From Dactylococcopsis salina PCC 8305 (GTDB taxonomy: Bacteria > Cyanobacteriota > Cyanobacteriia > Cyanobacteriales > Rubidibacteraceae): 64,000 nucleotides of DNA. Numbering within the stretch: the first letter of the stretch is position 1; the number at the start of each line of letters is the position of its first letter. This document shows positions 17,901 to 26,320 of this stretch, in pieces. The notes beneath the pieces are model-generated. The model did no database searches. It was not told the origin of the DNA and saw only the letters and a list, made by a program, of their open reading frames with translations. The stretch covers positions 1,054,001 through 1,118,000 of the forward strand of contig NC_019780.1 of assembly GCF_000317615.1 (NCBI RefSeq), written 5' to 3'. The position numbers and the translations under genes are program-made.

Positions 17901-18975
17901 CAATGAGATTTTGGAACTCAAAAGACTGGATAAAGATACGGTTAGGATCAGTAAATCCTGTATCTTGTAAGGTTTGAATTAAGGGTTCTTCTAAAGATAG
18001 CCCTTGTTGGTCAAAGAAAGTGGGATGTTTGGTTTCGGGATAAATGCCGATTTCTTTTCCTGTGTTGGCTTCCACTTCTTGAACCAATTCAATTACTTCT
18101 TGAAAAGTGGGAATTTCCAACTGACCATCAAAAGCAGGATCACGGAAATCACGAGATTGAACCGCACGCAGTTGTTTGATTTCTTCGAGAGTAAAGTCTT
18201 CGGCAAAATAAGCGGTGACTTCTTCTCCATCCAGTGTTTTCGTCATTTGACGTTCGGGGAACACTTCTGCCACGTTGGTGGTATTATCCAACATGGGTTC
18301 ATGGCGTGCGATTAAAACCCCGTCACTGGTGGTTACTAAGTCTGGTTCAACAAAATCAGCCCCCTGCGCGATCGCGGCTTTATAGGATGCTAAAGTATGT
18401 TCGGGGAAATCGCCACTTGCGCCACGATGACCAATTACCAGTGGGTCTTGTCCGTTTAAAGTATTGAGATCAGGGAAGTTTGGCGTGGCAATTGGCGCTT
18501 CTAATAACTCTCCCTCGGCGTTAAAGTGCAACATATAGGGACCAAATTCGTCCCCAACCCAAATGTCGCCATCGCCATCAATCACAAACGACTCGATATC
18601 AAAATCAGCGCCAGTGAGAAGTCTTTGGGAAGTTCCTTCGTTGGTAATGGAGAAGGAGATCAGATTATCAGGATCAGAAAGTTGAATAAAGTCTTCTACT
18701 GCGACGCTACGATCGCCGTTTTCTGTTCCAGCGAAGTTCGGATCAAGTTCATAAATCCGCAATAAGTAATCACTACTATTTTCCTCAGCGCCAAAGCCAT
18801 TATCGGAGAGAAACCAATAGCGTCCATCTCCAGTGGGGGCAAATTGAACGCCACTAAATCCTTGTACGGGTTGACCATCAAAGGGACCCGTAAATCCGTT
18901 CGCAGCAATTCCCTCGCCAGCGTTGGGACCTTCGGCGAAGGTTTCTGCGGGTAAAACGGCAAATCCTTTCAGCAT
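14923..18975 (-). CDS. RTX exoprotein: phytase-like esterase domain interrupted by two glycerophosphodiester phosphodiesterase domains
   Basis: 1350 residues. Residues 1-175 are the first half of an esterase-like phytase domain (GFSGVQF, FLSDNGFG, WVGDEFGPYMLHF). Residues about 176-570 and 572-950 are two GDPD domains with the HRGASGD...EHT, FVEPDLV and RHEPMLDNTT catalytic signatures. Residues about 952-1150 complete the phytase-like domain (RSRGFEGMAFSPD, FLVIERDGSQ, TILVANDNNFPF). Residues 1160-1350 are RTX repeats and a C-terminal module similar to that of the giant protein at the window start. There is no N-terminal signal peptide, which fits type I secretion. GDPDs release glycerol-3-phosphate from glycerophosphodiesters, so extracellular phosphate scavenging is a reasonable inference. 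The phytase-like half could hydrolyse another phosphoester or be structural. Confidence 0.88.
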   Translation of the reverse strand: MLKGFAVLPAETFAEGPNAGEGIAANGFTGPFDGQPVQGFSGVQFAPTGDGRYWFLSDNGFGAEENSSDYLLRIYELDPNFAGTENGDRSVAVEDFIQLSDPDNLISFSITNEGTSQRLLTGADFDIESFVIDGDGDIWVGDEFGPYMLHFNAEGELLEAPIATPNFPDLNTLNGQDPLVIGHRGASGDFPEHTLASYKAAIAQGADFVEPDLVTTSDGVLIARHEPMLDNTTNVAEVFPERQMTKTLDGEEVTAYFAEDFTLEEIKQLRAVQSRDFRDPAFDGQLEIPTFQEVIELVQEVEANTGKEIGIYPETKHPTFFDQQGLSLEEPLIQTLQDTGFTDPNRIFIQSFEFQNLIELQETLDQEGLGDIPLVQLYGNTTDSASPDSGFSVPYDIRFNVEQGNDLAAIYGQDFLDAVENPLSEDTIYSDLDSAEFLQVIGEQYAEGAGPWKNNFLLRESLETPVDGNGDGEAEITSQLTGEVTSFVDDAHNAGLQVHPYTLRDEERFLTLEEDGTPQTPTEEFEQLINIGVDGFFTDFPRTGDPVRDAMVSEDVRSPQHPDFDFNTLTSEPPLVIAHRGASGDLPEHTLEGYRTAILQGADFVEPDLVTTSDGVLIARHEPMLDNTTNVAEVFPERQMTKTLDGEEVTAYFAEDFTLEEIKQLRAVQPREFRDQSFNGEFEIPTFQEVIELVQEVEAETGIQVGIYPETKHPTFFDEQGLSLEEPLIQTLQDTGFTDPNRIFIQSFEFQNLIELQETLDQEGLGDIPLVQLYGNTTDSASPDSGFSVPYDIRFNVEQGNDLAAIYGQDFLDAVENPLSEDTIYSDLDSAEFLQVIGEQYAEGAGPWKNNFLLRESLETPVDGNGDGEAEITSQLTGEVTSFVDDAHNAGLQVHPYTLRNEERFLTLEEDGTPQTPGEEFEQLIEIGVDGFFTDFPATGSMVLETLVEEPNLPRSRGFEGMAFSPDRNTAYPLLEGEVTGDPDNSRRIYEFDLNSGEYQGIVGFYGVEEPNHAIGDFTPINENEFLVIERDGSQADLDGFKKVFKVDFSNIDENGFVEKEEVVDLLNIPDPDDLNGDGETTYTMPFVTIEDVLVLDENTILVANDNNFPFSVGRPPEIDNNEIALIELDEPLDLDPRLGVNAEAPTAGTPIFGSLEADTLDAGVDFIGEGDLVFSGAGEDTIDASTVNSNNRLYGGSDADELVAGSNDRLFGGTGNDRLDASVGNGGNRLYGGAGADILVAGNDDRLIGNEGDDQFFFPNGGANNVVTGGTGADLFQIKDSDVRLGTNTITDFTSGEDSIGVAGVEASFADITRTAVDNGTLLSLDGEDLAVLLGVEANSLTEADFTFG
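16200..18440 (-). repeat. Near-identical tandem duplication of the GDPD-coding segment
   Basis: The two GDPD coding blocks are offset by exactly 1188 bp (396 codons). Long stretches are identical (for example around 16405-16600 and 17593-17788). Differences are concentrated in a short window near the middle of each domain (about 16850-16960 against 18040-18160). Confidence 0.88.
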
Positions 18976-19004
18976 TATTAAACCTCGATTTCGTTATTTT
19001 TAAG

Positions 19005-19053
19005 CAACGGTCAAAGCAGGTGCTTTCTATAACAGAAGCGCGTAATCTCTGAC
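19005..19053. repeat. TnpB-like element end, orphan (family F), copy 1
   Basis: CAACGGTCAAAGCAGG, then a degenerate hairpin, then GCGTAATCTCTGAC. It matches 27485-27532, where the hairpin GCCTTCC-TAAAC-GGAAGGC is intact. Similar AATCAAAGATTA sequence forms the loop of the hairpin ending the TnpB element at 44610-44639. It lies 30 bp upstream of the exoprotein start codon and may affect its promoter. Confidence 0.5.
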
Positions 19054-19122
19054 TACTGAAAGGGTCTCACAATAGGGTTAATTTTCTTTTAAGGAAAAAT
19101 TAAAACTTCACGAAAAGCTGAA

Positions 19123-19941
19123 TTAATCTAATTGAGGAGGAGGATCAAATAAACTCAAAGAACCTGTTTGGAGGAATAATTTCGTCAATTGATCACTTTG
19201 AAGAAAATCCAAAGTCTCTTCAATAGATTTAAACTCGTATATTTTAACTTCACCTAAATTAGAGACTACCTCCACTAAAACTTTTTCCACAACTCTGGTC
19301 ATCGAATCATCAAGAATTTGATGAATTAATTCAACTAGATTATTTTTTATATAACCAATAATTTTATCGCCAATTAAAGCCTTTTCCTCTGAAGTTAATT
19401 CATTAAAATTATACCAAGCTCGTTTCGCTTTCTCTTTATCTTTTTCATCCCAGTTATAATCAATTTCAAATTCTGCCAAAATTTCGCAGATATAATTGAA
19501 AGGAATTAGAAAAAGATTAATATCATTACTACGCATCATTGTCTGAGAAGAAAAACTCCAATTTCCAGCTAAAACAGCGATTGAGCTTCTAATGCTTTCA
19601 TATCTTCTTCTTACTGCTGAGTGAGCCGTGCAAATCCAACTTCCTTTATCTCGATTATGCTTTTTATACCGAATATATTTTGATTCAAATAGAATCAACG
19701 GTTGCATAGACTCATTAGCTAAAACCCCATCAATATTATATTCATTTCCATACTGATCAAACATTAATAATTTTTTCGCTTTTTTCCCGCTTTTCGTCTT
19801 TCTAACTCCAGAAGTTAAATAATGATAACCATATTCATTAGCTACTTCAAGTAATAATTTTTCTAGAGCATTTTCCATAGAATGACCGATCGCTTCACCA
19901 ATTGCACTCCCCGAATTACTTACTAATTTATAATTTGACAT
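19123..19941 (-). CDS. Putative type II restriction endonuclease (PD-(D/E)XK type)
   Basis: 272 residues. A likely nuclease core is visible as NIDGVLANE (Asp 71) followed by LILFESKYIRYKKH (Glu 86, Lys 88), the D-(15)-E-x-K spacing of PD-(D/E)XK enzymes. The N-terminal GEAIGHSMENALEKLLLE helix could carry the upstream conserved Glu. It lies 13 bp downstream of the DNA methyltransferase gene in the same orientation, which is the main functional argument. I do not recognise the specific family or site. AT content is high, and TTT/AAA codons are richer than in neighbours, consistent with horizontal transfer. Confidence 0.75.
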   Translation of the reverse strand: MSNYKLVSNSGSAIGEAIGHSMENALEKLLLEVANEYGYHYLTSGVRKTKSGKKAKKLLMFDQYGNEYNIDGVLANESMQPLILFESKYIRYKKHNRDKGSWICTAHSAVRRRYESIRSSIAVLAGNWSFSSQTMMRSNDINLFLIPFNYICEILAEFEIDYNWDEKDKEKAKRAWYNFNELTSEEKALIGDKIIGYIKNNLVELIHQILDDSMTRVVEKVLVEVVSNLGEVKIYEFKSIEETLDFLQSDQLTKLFLQTGSLSLFDPPPQLD

Positions 19942-19954
19942 TTGACCACAAAAA

Positions 19955-21319
19955 TTATTTTTTTTCTAAAATCACCATTGATTCTTTTAAAGACACAGTA
20001 TGTCTTTGTGGATTAGCTTTCCATTTATCTCCTCTTTTTCTTAAAACCTCAATTGAGTAAGACGAAAACCCGATCGAGCAGGCAATTTCACCGATTAAAA
20101 CATCTGTAGGAATATGAACACCATAGGGTGCTGAATCACCTAAAATAAATATAGCTTGAGTATTATATTTTAAAACCCGATAGCACTCCTTAAGGATTTT
20201 ATACATATCATTAAAGTATCCAATTAACATTAAATCATAATTTTTCTTGCCTGCTTTTATTTTTCTTAACTCTTGTAATTGAAAGGCAGCAGAATTAATA
20301 AAATCTGTAACCTTTGGACAATGATCACTAAATTCACTATCAATTACATATTGAGGATCATTTCTTGATACTTGAGTTGTTGCTGAGGTCATTAATTTTT
20401 TTCTCACCTGATTCGTAATATCTCTCCAGTTTTTAGCAAATCCCCAAAAATAAAGTTCTAATCTAGTGCGATCTGAGTAATCAAAATTATTGAGATAGGG
20501 AGGAGAAGTAAAAATATAATCAACTGAGTGATTATGGATATAGTGGGATACATTTTTGGCACTACACAAAATTAAATCATGCTCGGATGCGTTTTGATTT
20601 TGCTTAGAAAAATACTGAATTTCCTTAATATCTTGTAGCATGGCTCTAGCAAGTTTATTAAACTCAAGGATAGCGTCTTTTCCCTCAGATGTTACCTTTG
20701 CCTTTTTGGGTGCAATATAGGGCCATCCTGTGGCAGCAGTAGAGATTCCCCTGAGTAATGCAGTGATCACAACAAAGATAAAGCCTCGTTCTTTTTGATT
20801 TTCAAACTTGTATTCGTTAAATACTTCTCTAATAATTAATAAGTTAGTTAAAGTTTTCTCAGAATAGCATCTTACCACCAGTTCTGGGAAGTAATTTGAA
20901 AGCAAAAATTCTTCTCTTGTTCTTAGCTGATGAGATTTAGACTCAAAATTAGAATTAAGATGATTGATGAAAGTAATAATCGCCTTTTCCTGAATGTTCC
21001 ATTCCATTTTGGCTTTAGCTATCTCATAAACAAAAGGATGAGCTTCAACTCCAATTGAGTTAATACCTTGTGACTTAGCAACGATGTTTGTAGTTGCTGA
21101 TCCCATAAACGGGTCATATACGACCATTCCCTTTTTTAAGTTAAATTGCTGAAAGGCATATTCAACAGCTTTATAAGAAAAGCCAGCAGGATAAGTAAAC
21201 CATCTGTGAACGGGGACTCTTAGATTATCTTTAAAAGTTCCCCAGTATTCAGACTTATTTTCTTCTTTCTGGGTTGACTCATCTGTAAACAGTGATAGTT
21301 GATAAAATTCTCTACTCAA
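19955..21319 (-). CDS. DNA methyltransferase of a type II R-M system (TSPPY type)
   Basis: 454 residues. The SAM-binding FxG motif is VVYDPFMGSATTNIVA (about residues 67-82) followed by GINSIGVEAHPFV. The catalytic motif is IFTSPPYLNNFDYSDR (about residue 270). TSPPY favours N4-cytosine methylation, though N6-adenine enzymes can carry similar motifs. A C-terminal ILGDSAPYGVHIPTDVLIGE segment resembles other cyanobacterial N4/N6 enzymes. Gene order is methyltransferase first, endonuclease 13 bp later, so protection is translated before cleavage. Base composition is AT-rich like its partner. Confidence 0.88.
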   Translation of the reverse strand: MSREFYQLSLFTDESTQKEENKSEYWGTFKDNLRVPVHRWFTYPAGFSYKAVEYAFQQFNLKKGMVVYDPFMGSATTNIVAKSQGINSIGVEAHPFVYEIAKAKMEWNIQEKAIITFINHLNSNFESKSHQLRTREEFLLSNYFPELVVRCYSEKTLTNLLIIREVFNEYKFENQKERGFIFVVITALLRGISTAATGWPYIAPKKAKVTSEGKDAILEFNKLARAMLQDIKEIQYFSKQNQNASEHDLILCSAKNVSHYIHNHSVDYIFTSPPYLNNFDYSDRTRLELYFWGFAKNWRDITNQVRKKLMTSATTQVSRNDPQYVIDSEFSDHCPKVTDFINSAAFQLQELRKIKAGKKNYDLMLIGYFNDMYKILKECYRVLKYNTQAIFILGDSAPYGVHIPTDVLIGEIACSIGFSSYSIEVLRKRGDKWKANPQRHTVSLKESMVILEKK

Positions 21320-21502
21320 AAATTACCTCAAATCTATTTCTTAATTACCCTCTGATCCTAAACCAGAATGGTTTGTTGTTTGTTATTCCGATGACAAAAC
21401 ATAGATAACTCTTGTGGATCGGGATATTAGGTAGCTAATTTTTACCCGAATCGAGGTTTCTGATATGCGATAATCCTTAAGGATGTAAATAACAATTGTT
21501 TT

Positions 21503-22021
21503 ATGGACTTAAAAGCACTGATTCGAGATATTCCAGATTTTCCGAAACCAGGCATTATCTTTCGTGATATCACAACTTTATTGCGCGATCGAGCGGGATT
21601 TCGCTATACAGTAGAAACCTTTGAAAGTAAATTTCGAGATGCTAACCTGATTCCCGATTATGTCATTGGTATTGAATCAAGAGGCTTTTTGTTTGGTCCC
21701 ACTCTCGCTTATCAGTTTAATGCGGGTTTTGTTCCTGTTCGCAAACCAGGGAAACTTCCGGCTGCGGTTCACAAAATTGAATATGATCTCGAATATGGCA
21801 CGGATCAACTAGAAATCCATCAAGACGCATTACCCAAAGATTCTAAGGTCGTCATTGTGGATGATTTAATCGCCACTGGGGGAACGGCAAAAGCAACCGC
21901 AGATTTATTAGATCAAATCGGTTGTGAGTTGCTCGGATTTGGGTTTGTGATTGAATTAAAGGGTTTAGAGGGACGGAAGAAACTTCCTGATGTCCCCATG
22001 ATCACCTTAGTCGAATACTAA
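21503..22021 (+). CDS. apt: Adenine phosphoribosyltransferase
   Basis: 172 residues, full length. The PRPP-binding motif [17 protein letters not shown] (about residues 118-134) and the N-terminal [18 protein letters not shown] signature are unambiguous. The enzyme salvages adenine to AMP in the cytosol. A TGCGATAAT element about 35 bp upstream of the ATG could be an extended -10. The gene is convergent with cysE, only 6 bp separating the stops. Confidence 0.95.
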   Translation: MDLKALIRDIPDFPKPGIIFRDITTLLRDRAGFRYTVETFESKFRDANLIPDYVIGIESRGFLFGPTLAYQFNAGFVPVRKPGKLPAAVHKIEYDLEYGTDQLEIHQDALPKDSKVVIVDDLIATGGTAKATADLLDQIGCELLGFGFVIELKGLEGRKKLPDVPMITLVEY

Positions 22022-22027
22022 GAGGAA

Positions 22028-22804
22028 TTAAATTCCCGTTCCATGTAAAAACTCTTGAATTTCTCGATCTTCAAGGCGACATTGTGGGGATTTTTCCCCC
22101 TGATCACTAGCAGAAACGACGGAATCTGTCCAATTTTGCTGACGTTGTAGGTTTTGCATTTCTTGTTCTAAGGTTTCGATGCGATCGAGCAACGATCGGA
22201 TCACATTTGCCTCTGAGTCGGGAAGACTCCCATGTTCTAACGGATCGACTTTTACGCCCGATCGATAAACGACCCGACCTGGAACGCCAACCACTGTACA
22301 ATCGGAAGGAACATCACGCAAAACCACTGATCCAGCACCAATCCGCACATTATTCCCAATTTGAAGATTACCAAGAACTTTTGCTCCCGCACCAACAACG
22401 ACATTTTCGCCTAATGTTGGGTGACGTTTACCGCTTTCTTTTCCAGTACCGCCTAAAGTTACTCCTTGATAAATTAAACCATAATCTCCGATGATTGCGG
22501 TTTCACCGATAACCACTCCCATCCCATGATCAATAAATACTCCTTTCCCAATTTGGGCGCCTGGATGAATTTCAATTCCCGTGAGGAAGCGAGACAGTTG
22601 GGAAATGAGACGAGGGATGAGAGGAAGCCCAATGTGGTATAACCAATGGGAGAAACGATGAAATAAGATCGCTTGTAAACCTGGATAACAAGAGATTACT
22701 TCCAGCCAATTGCGAGCGGCGGGATCACGCTCGAAGATAATCCGAAAGTCTGCGGTGAGGGTAGATAACACAGTTCTTCCTAAAGTTTCAGTCTGATAGA
22801 TCAC
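22028..22804 (-). CDS. cysE: Serine O-acetyltransferase
   Basis: 258 residues. The N-terminal [17 protein letters not shown] and the left-handed beta-helix hexapeptides ([37 protein letters not shown]) with catalytic His/Asp are typical of CysE. It converts serine and acetyl-CoA to O-acetylserine for cysteine synthesis. The start is GTG at 22804; the ATG six bases upstream is in another frame with an early stop. After the helix there is a roughly 70-residue tail with a short coiled coil ([18 protein letters not shown]), longer than in E. coli and seen in several cyanobacterial enzymes. Confidence 0.93.
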   Translation of the reverse strand: MIYQTETLGRTVLSTLTADFRIIFERDPAARNWLEVISCYPGLQAILFHRFSHWLYHIGLPLIPRLISQLSRFLTGIEIHPGAQIGKGVFIDHGMGVVIGETAIIGDYGLIYQGVTLGGTGKESGKRHPTLGENVVVGAGAKVLGNLQIGNNVRIGAGSVVLRDVPSDCTVVGVPGRVVYRSGVKVDPLEHGSLPDSEANVIRSLLDRIETLEQEMQNLQRQQNWTDSVVSASDQGEKSPQCRLEDREIQEFLHGTGI

Positions 22805-22857
22805 TCATTATTTTATCGTCTCTTGTTTGCGGTGAAAATCTCTCTTTTGTTTGAGCA

Positions 22858-23025
22858 ATGATCAAAATCCTAACTTTCTTTCTGGCGCTGGTGATTCTTA
22901 GCTATTACATTACCAACGTTCTACTCTTTTTTCCCCTAGATTTACTCAAAAACCTCAACTCCCTTTTTGGTTATATCGCCGCAGCAATTGGGATCGCCAT
23001 TACCGTTTGGTTAATGGGAGATTAA
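22858..23025 (+). CDS. Small membrane protein, 55 residues
   Basis: ATG at 22858 to TAA at 23023. The product is MIKILTFFLALVILSYYITN at the N-terminus, a turn with LDLLKNLNSLF, then a second hydrophobic segment ending TVWLMGD. Two TM helices with few charges are plausible. It is divergent from cysE (53 bp) and ends 5 bp before a MITE-like element. No family is recognised; coding status rests on the clean hydrophobic pattern and codon choice. Confidence 0.5.
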   Translation: MIKILTFFLALVILSYYITNVLLFFPLDLLKNLNSLFGYIAAAIGIAITVWLMGD

Positions 23026-23029
23026 TTAG

Positions 23030-23220
23030 AGTTTGCTGAAAAAGTTCATTAGTCGGTGCAATAAGGCAAAAGGCAAGAGGCAAAAGGCAAGAGGTAAGAT
23101 TTCAAGGTTTTGATGCAGGGTGCGTGACGATTGAGCGTTCAATTCCCTTGCACTTTTTCAAAGAATTAAGAGCCTTAAAAGCTGATTGGATAAAGGTTTT
23201 AGGTTTATTCAGTAAGCCCT
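23030..23220. repeat. MITE-like element with GTTTGCTGAAAAAG ends (family D), copy 1
   Basis: It begins GTTTGCTGAAAAAGTTCAT and ends TTTATTCAGTAAGCCCT, imperfect inverted ends. It contains three or four heptamer-like GGCAARA units (about 23066-23095) and TTGCACTTTTT...AAGAGCCTTAAAA. It shares these blocks in the same order with 34490-34705. It ends 3 bp before the M16 peptidase stop codon. Confidence 0.82.
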
Positions 23221-23222
23221 AA

Positions 23223-24500
23223 TTAGCCTTGTTGAGGCGGTGATAAGATGACGATTCCGTAAGCATCAGGAGACAGATAACGTTGGGCGGCGTTTTGGAT
23301 GTCTTCTGGGGTTAAATTACGGATGATTTCTACATAATTAAAAGCTGGGTTGAGATCGCCGAGTTGCGAGAAATAATAACCATAAAGGTTCGCTCGATCG
23401 CTCGGTTTCTCATTAGCAAAAACATAACGATTAGCGACTTGCTTTTGAATCCGATTTAACTCGGAAAGACTCACTTTTTCATTCTGTAGCCGTTGAATTT
23501 GCGCTTTGATCGCCGTTTCTACCTTGTCTAAATTCTCCACTGGTAAACGAGCCGAAATCGAGAAATTTCCCTGTAATTTTTGACTAGAATTATTCGCACC
23601 GATCGCGCTCACTAACTGTTCTTCTTCTCGCAATTGACGAAATAAACGAGATACTTTTCCCTGTCCTAAAATGGCAGCAATTACGTTTAAGGAATAAATT
23701 TCTTCGCGATCGTTTAATCCTGGAACTCTCCATAACATCACCAACCGCGCTTGTTGTAATTGTGGATCAATGAATTCGTTTCGCACCACTTCCGAAAATG
23801 GTGCTTCGGGTGAGGGAAATGATACCTGTGTCGGTAAGGGAGTATAACATTGGGGGGCGATCGTTTCCCAAGCGTCTGTCACGGTTTCAATCAAGGTTTC
23901 TACGGGTAAATTCCCCACCACGCTAACTGTCATCGTTTTTGGGTGATACCATTGACGGTGAAACTCGCGCATTTGTTTGGGAGTCACATCAGCAATGACA
24001 CTCGCTGCACCTAAAACTGGACGACGATAAGGAAGAGATTGATAACAGGTTTCCATGGCACGAGCGTAGGTGCGACCCATGGTATTGTCTTCGCTGCGGC
24101 GTATTTCCTCTAAAACCACCTTTTTCTCCCTGTTAAATTCATCTTCAGGGAGGCTGGGGTTGCTCACCAATTCCAACTGTAACGGGGCGAGTTCAGCGAA
24201 GTGTTGTGGTGCAGTGGTGATGTAATAGTGAGTGTAATCTTGACTGGTTGCTGCGTTCATCACGCCACCCCGTTGTTCCACGATTCGATCGAACTCTCCT
24301 GGCTTCACATTCGGCGTTCCCTTAAACATCATGTGTTCGAGGAAATGCGCCATCCCATTAATTGTATCGGGTTCTACCGCCGAGCCGACTTGAAACCAAA
24401 CATTAAGGTTCACTGCTTCTACAGGAAGCGTCTCGGCGATAATGGTTAAGCCATCATCTAGTTCTACAATCGTGGGAGTATTAAGAGCAGTGGTGATCAT
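23223..24500 (-). CDS. M16 family zinc peptidase (processing-peptidase-like)
   Basis: 425 residues, the single-chain two-domain size of bacterial M16B enzymes. The inverted zinc motif is MAHFLEHMMFKGT (HxxEH, about residue 50) with a downstream Glu in EFNREKKVVLEEIRRSEDN (about 125). The C-terminal half has the R/Y-containing inactive-domain pattern (VLMLWRVPGL-like, FRQLREEEQL). The family degrades peptides, including presequences, within a closed chamber. There is no signal peptide, so a cytosolic location is likely. It could be one half of the paired M16 genes common in cyanobacteria, but the partner is not adjacent. Confidence 0.9.
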   Translation of the reverse strand: MITTALNTPTIVELDDGLTIIAETLPVEAVNLNVWFQVGSAVEPDTINGMAHFLEHMMFKGTPNVKPGEFDRIVEQRGGVMNAATSQDYTHYYITTAPQHFAELAPLQLELVSNPSLPEDEFNREKKVVLEEIRRSEDNTMGRTYARAMETCYQSLPYRRPVLGAASVIADVTPKQMREFHRQWYHPKTMTVSVVGNLPVETLIETVTDAWETIAPQCYTPLPTQVSFPSPEAPFSEVVRNEFIDPQLQQARLVMLWRVPGLNDREEIYSLNVIAAILGQGKVSRLFRQLREEEQLVSAIGANNSSQKLQGNFSISARLPVENLDKVETAIKAQIQRLQNEKVSLSELNRIQKQVANRYVFANEKPSDRANLYGYYFSQLGDLNPAFNYVEIIRNLTPEDIQNAAQRYLSPDAYGIVILSPPQQG

Positions 24501-24567
24501 TTTTGAATTGGTTTAATTAGGTAGTTAGATTATCCTGATCTTAGCCTGTGGAACAACACCTTGCTAT

Positions 24568-25014
24568 TTAGCGCCCAATGATTTCAATGCGAACCGGTGC
24601 GACTCCCGATCGAAGCATTCCGATATTTTGCGCCGCCGCTCTTGATAAATCAATCACCCGTCCTCTGGAAGAAGGACCTCGATCATTAATTCGCACTACC
24701 ACCGATCGACCATTTCTGAGATTTGTAACTCTTACTTTTGTGCCAAAGGGTAAACTGCGATGGGCTGCGGTATGTGCATAAGCGTTAAAACGCTCTCCGC
24801 TTGCGGTACGACGACCATGAAATCTTGAACCGTACCAAGACGCTTTCCCTTGCATTCTAGCCAGTAGGGAGTTTGAATGATCGGTTTGGTTAATTTCACG
24901 CCACGACTTGAAAGTTTCAGCCGTAGCTGTTTCGCTTAAAGTTGAGGATAAGCCAACGCTTAAAGCGCTGGTGAATAAGGTAAGGGTTAATAACTGTCGT
25001 AATTGAATTTTCAC
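24568..25014 (-). CDS. rlpA: RlpA-like septal-ring/double-psi beta-barrel protein
   Basis: 148 residues. An N-terminal signal peptide is visible ([20 protein letters not shown]). The double-psi beta-barrel follows from about residue 55: [37 protein letters not shown] and [16 protein letters not shown], with the conserved Asp of NDRGP. Family members are lytic transglycosylases acting on peptidoglycan glycans lacking stem peptides. There is no SPOR domain. It is divergent from purM with nearly no gap, so its promoter must lie within or beside the purM 5' region. Confidence 0.88.
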   Translation of the reverse strand: MKIQLRQLLTLTLFTSALSVGLSSTLSETATAETFKSWREINQTDHSNSLLARMQGKASWYGSRFHGRRTASGERFNAYAHTAAHRSLPFGTKVRVTNLRNGRSVVVRINDRGPSSRGRVIDLSRAAAQNIGMLRSGVAPVRIEIIGR

Positions 25015-25066
25015 AATTTTGATGGTTTTTACTCCTCGGTACTTACGTCATGTTAAAGTTAATATC

Positions 25067-26092
25067 ATGGATTATCAACAAGCTGGAGTCAATATCGAAG
25101 CGGGACGGTCTTTTGTCGAGCAAATTGGAAGTTTCGTTCAGAAAACCCACCGTAAAGAGGTTTTAGGTGGGCTAGGAGGCTTTGGGGGCTATTTTCAACT
25201 CCCCACTGGTTACACCGAACCGATTTTAATCTCTGCAACCGATGGCGTGGGAACAAAACTCAAAATTGCACACAGTCTCAATCACCATAACACAGTCGGT
25301 GTTGATCTGGTAGCAATGTGTGTTAACGACATTTTGACTTGTGGTGCTGAACCACTTTTTTTTCTGGACTATATCGCAACTGGAAAACTGCAACCGCAAC
25401 AGTTGACAGCAGTTGTAGAAGGGATTAGTGTCGGCTGTGTGGCTAGTGGTTGCGCCCTTTTGGGGGGAGAAACGGCGGAAATGCCTGGATTTTATCAGGG
25501 AGGAGAATATGATTTAGCTGGCTTTTGTGTGGGAATTGTTGAGAAACGTAAACTGTTAGATGGATCACGGGTAAAAGTAGGCGATCGCGCGATCGGGTTA
25601 GCCAGCGCGGGTTTACACAGTAATGGGTTTAGTCTGGTGCGTCAAATCATCGCCGAGCAAGGGATCAACTGGCTCGATCGATTTCCAGAATTAGGAGAAG
25701 AATCTCTGGGAGAAATTGCCCTCACTCCCACTCAAATCTATGTTAAACCTGTGTTAGAAGCGATCCGCGTCGGTTATGATATCCATGCTATGGCGCACAT
25801 TACTGGCGGTGGCTTACCAGAGAATCTTCCCCGTTGTTTAGGTAGCGATCAATCTGTCCAAATCAACGGAGAAAATTGGTCAATGCCACCGATCTTCTCT
25901 TGGTTAGCGCAAAAGGGGAACTTAACCTCAGAAACCCTGTATAACACCTTTAACATGGGAATCGGCTATGTTTTGATTGTTCCTCCAACCTTGAGAGATG
26001 ATTTGGTTGGTTTCTTTAACGAACAAGGAATCACCGCCTATGACATCGGTGAGGTTGTCCCAGGTACTGGAGAAGTCATTGGTTTAACTTAG
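25067..26092 (+). CDS. purM: Phosphoribosylformylglycinamidine cyclo-ligase
   Basis: 341 residues from ATG 25067 ([13 protein letters not shown], the normal PurM N-terminus). An upstream in-frame ATG at 25019 would add an unconserved 16-residue stretch and overlap the rlpA start region, so it is rejected. Signatures: [38 protein letters not shown], and [15 protein letters not shown]. PurM closes the imidazole ring to give AIR, using ATP, in de novo purine synthesis. tRNA-Cys follows on the other strand 12 bp after the stop. Confidence 0.95.
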   Translation: MDYQQAGVNIEAGRSFVEQIGSFVQKTHRKEVLGGLGGFGGYFQLPTGYTEPILISATDGVGTKLKIAHSLNHHNTVGVDLVAMCVNDILTCGAEPLFFLDYIATGKLQPQQLTAVVEGISVGCVASGCALLGGETAEMPGFYQGGEYDLAGFCVGIVEKRKLLDGSRVKVGDRAIGLASAGLHSNGFSLVRQIIAEQGINWLDRFPELGEESLGEIALTPTQIYVKPVLEAIRVGYDIHAMAHITGGGLPENLPRCLGSDQSVQINGENWSMPPIFSWLAQKGNLTSETLYNTFNMGIGYVLIVPPTLRDDLVGFFNEQGITAYDIGEVVPGTGEVIGLT

Positions 26093-26104
26093 TTTAACCG
26101 AAAA

Positions 26105-26175
26105 AGGCGGCACCCAGATTCGAACTGGGGATAAAGGCTTTGCAGGCCCCTGCCTTACCGCTTGGCTATGCCGCC
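26105..26175 (-). tRNA. trnC: tRNA-Cys (GCA)
   Basis: 71 nt. The acceptor GGCGGCA pairs with TGCCGCC, the anticodon loop is CTGCAAA (GCA), and the T-arm contains GGTTCGAAT-type sequence (AGTTCGAATCT). The CCA end is not encoded. It is convergent with purM. Confidence 0.95.
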
Positions 26176-26194
26176 GTTTGGATTATTATCATAT

Positions 26195-26255
26195 CATATT
26201 ACTTCCGAAATTTGTCAAGATGGAACAACAGAAATTAGAAAACTCAGTTGACTAG
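26195..26255 (+). pseudogene. Duplicated 5' fragment of the DUF4112 gene
   Basis: TTTGTCAAGATGGAACAACA and following bases at about 26207-26240 match the leader and first codons of the DUF4112 gene at 27955-28000, with a few mismatches. The copy reads MEQQKLENSVD and stops at TAG. It marks the left boundary of the segment carrying the nucleotidyltransferase and antitoxin genes. Confidence 0.75.
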
Positions 26256-26320
26256 GCGAATTGAATCGCGATCGGACTTGATAATTATGATTGACCGCGC
26301 TCTTTTTGGAGGAAAAAGAA

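Noticed and set aside
19123..21319. Larger defence island around the R-M genes
   Set aside because: Flanking genes (exoprotein and apt) are unrelated and no other defence gene was recognised.
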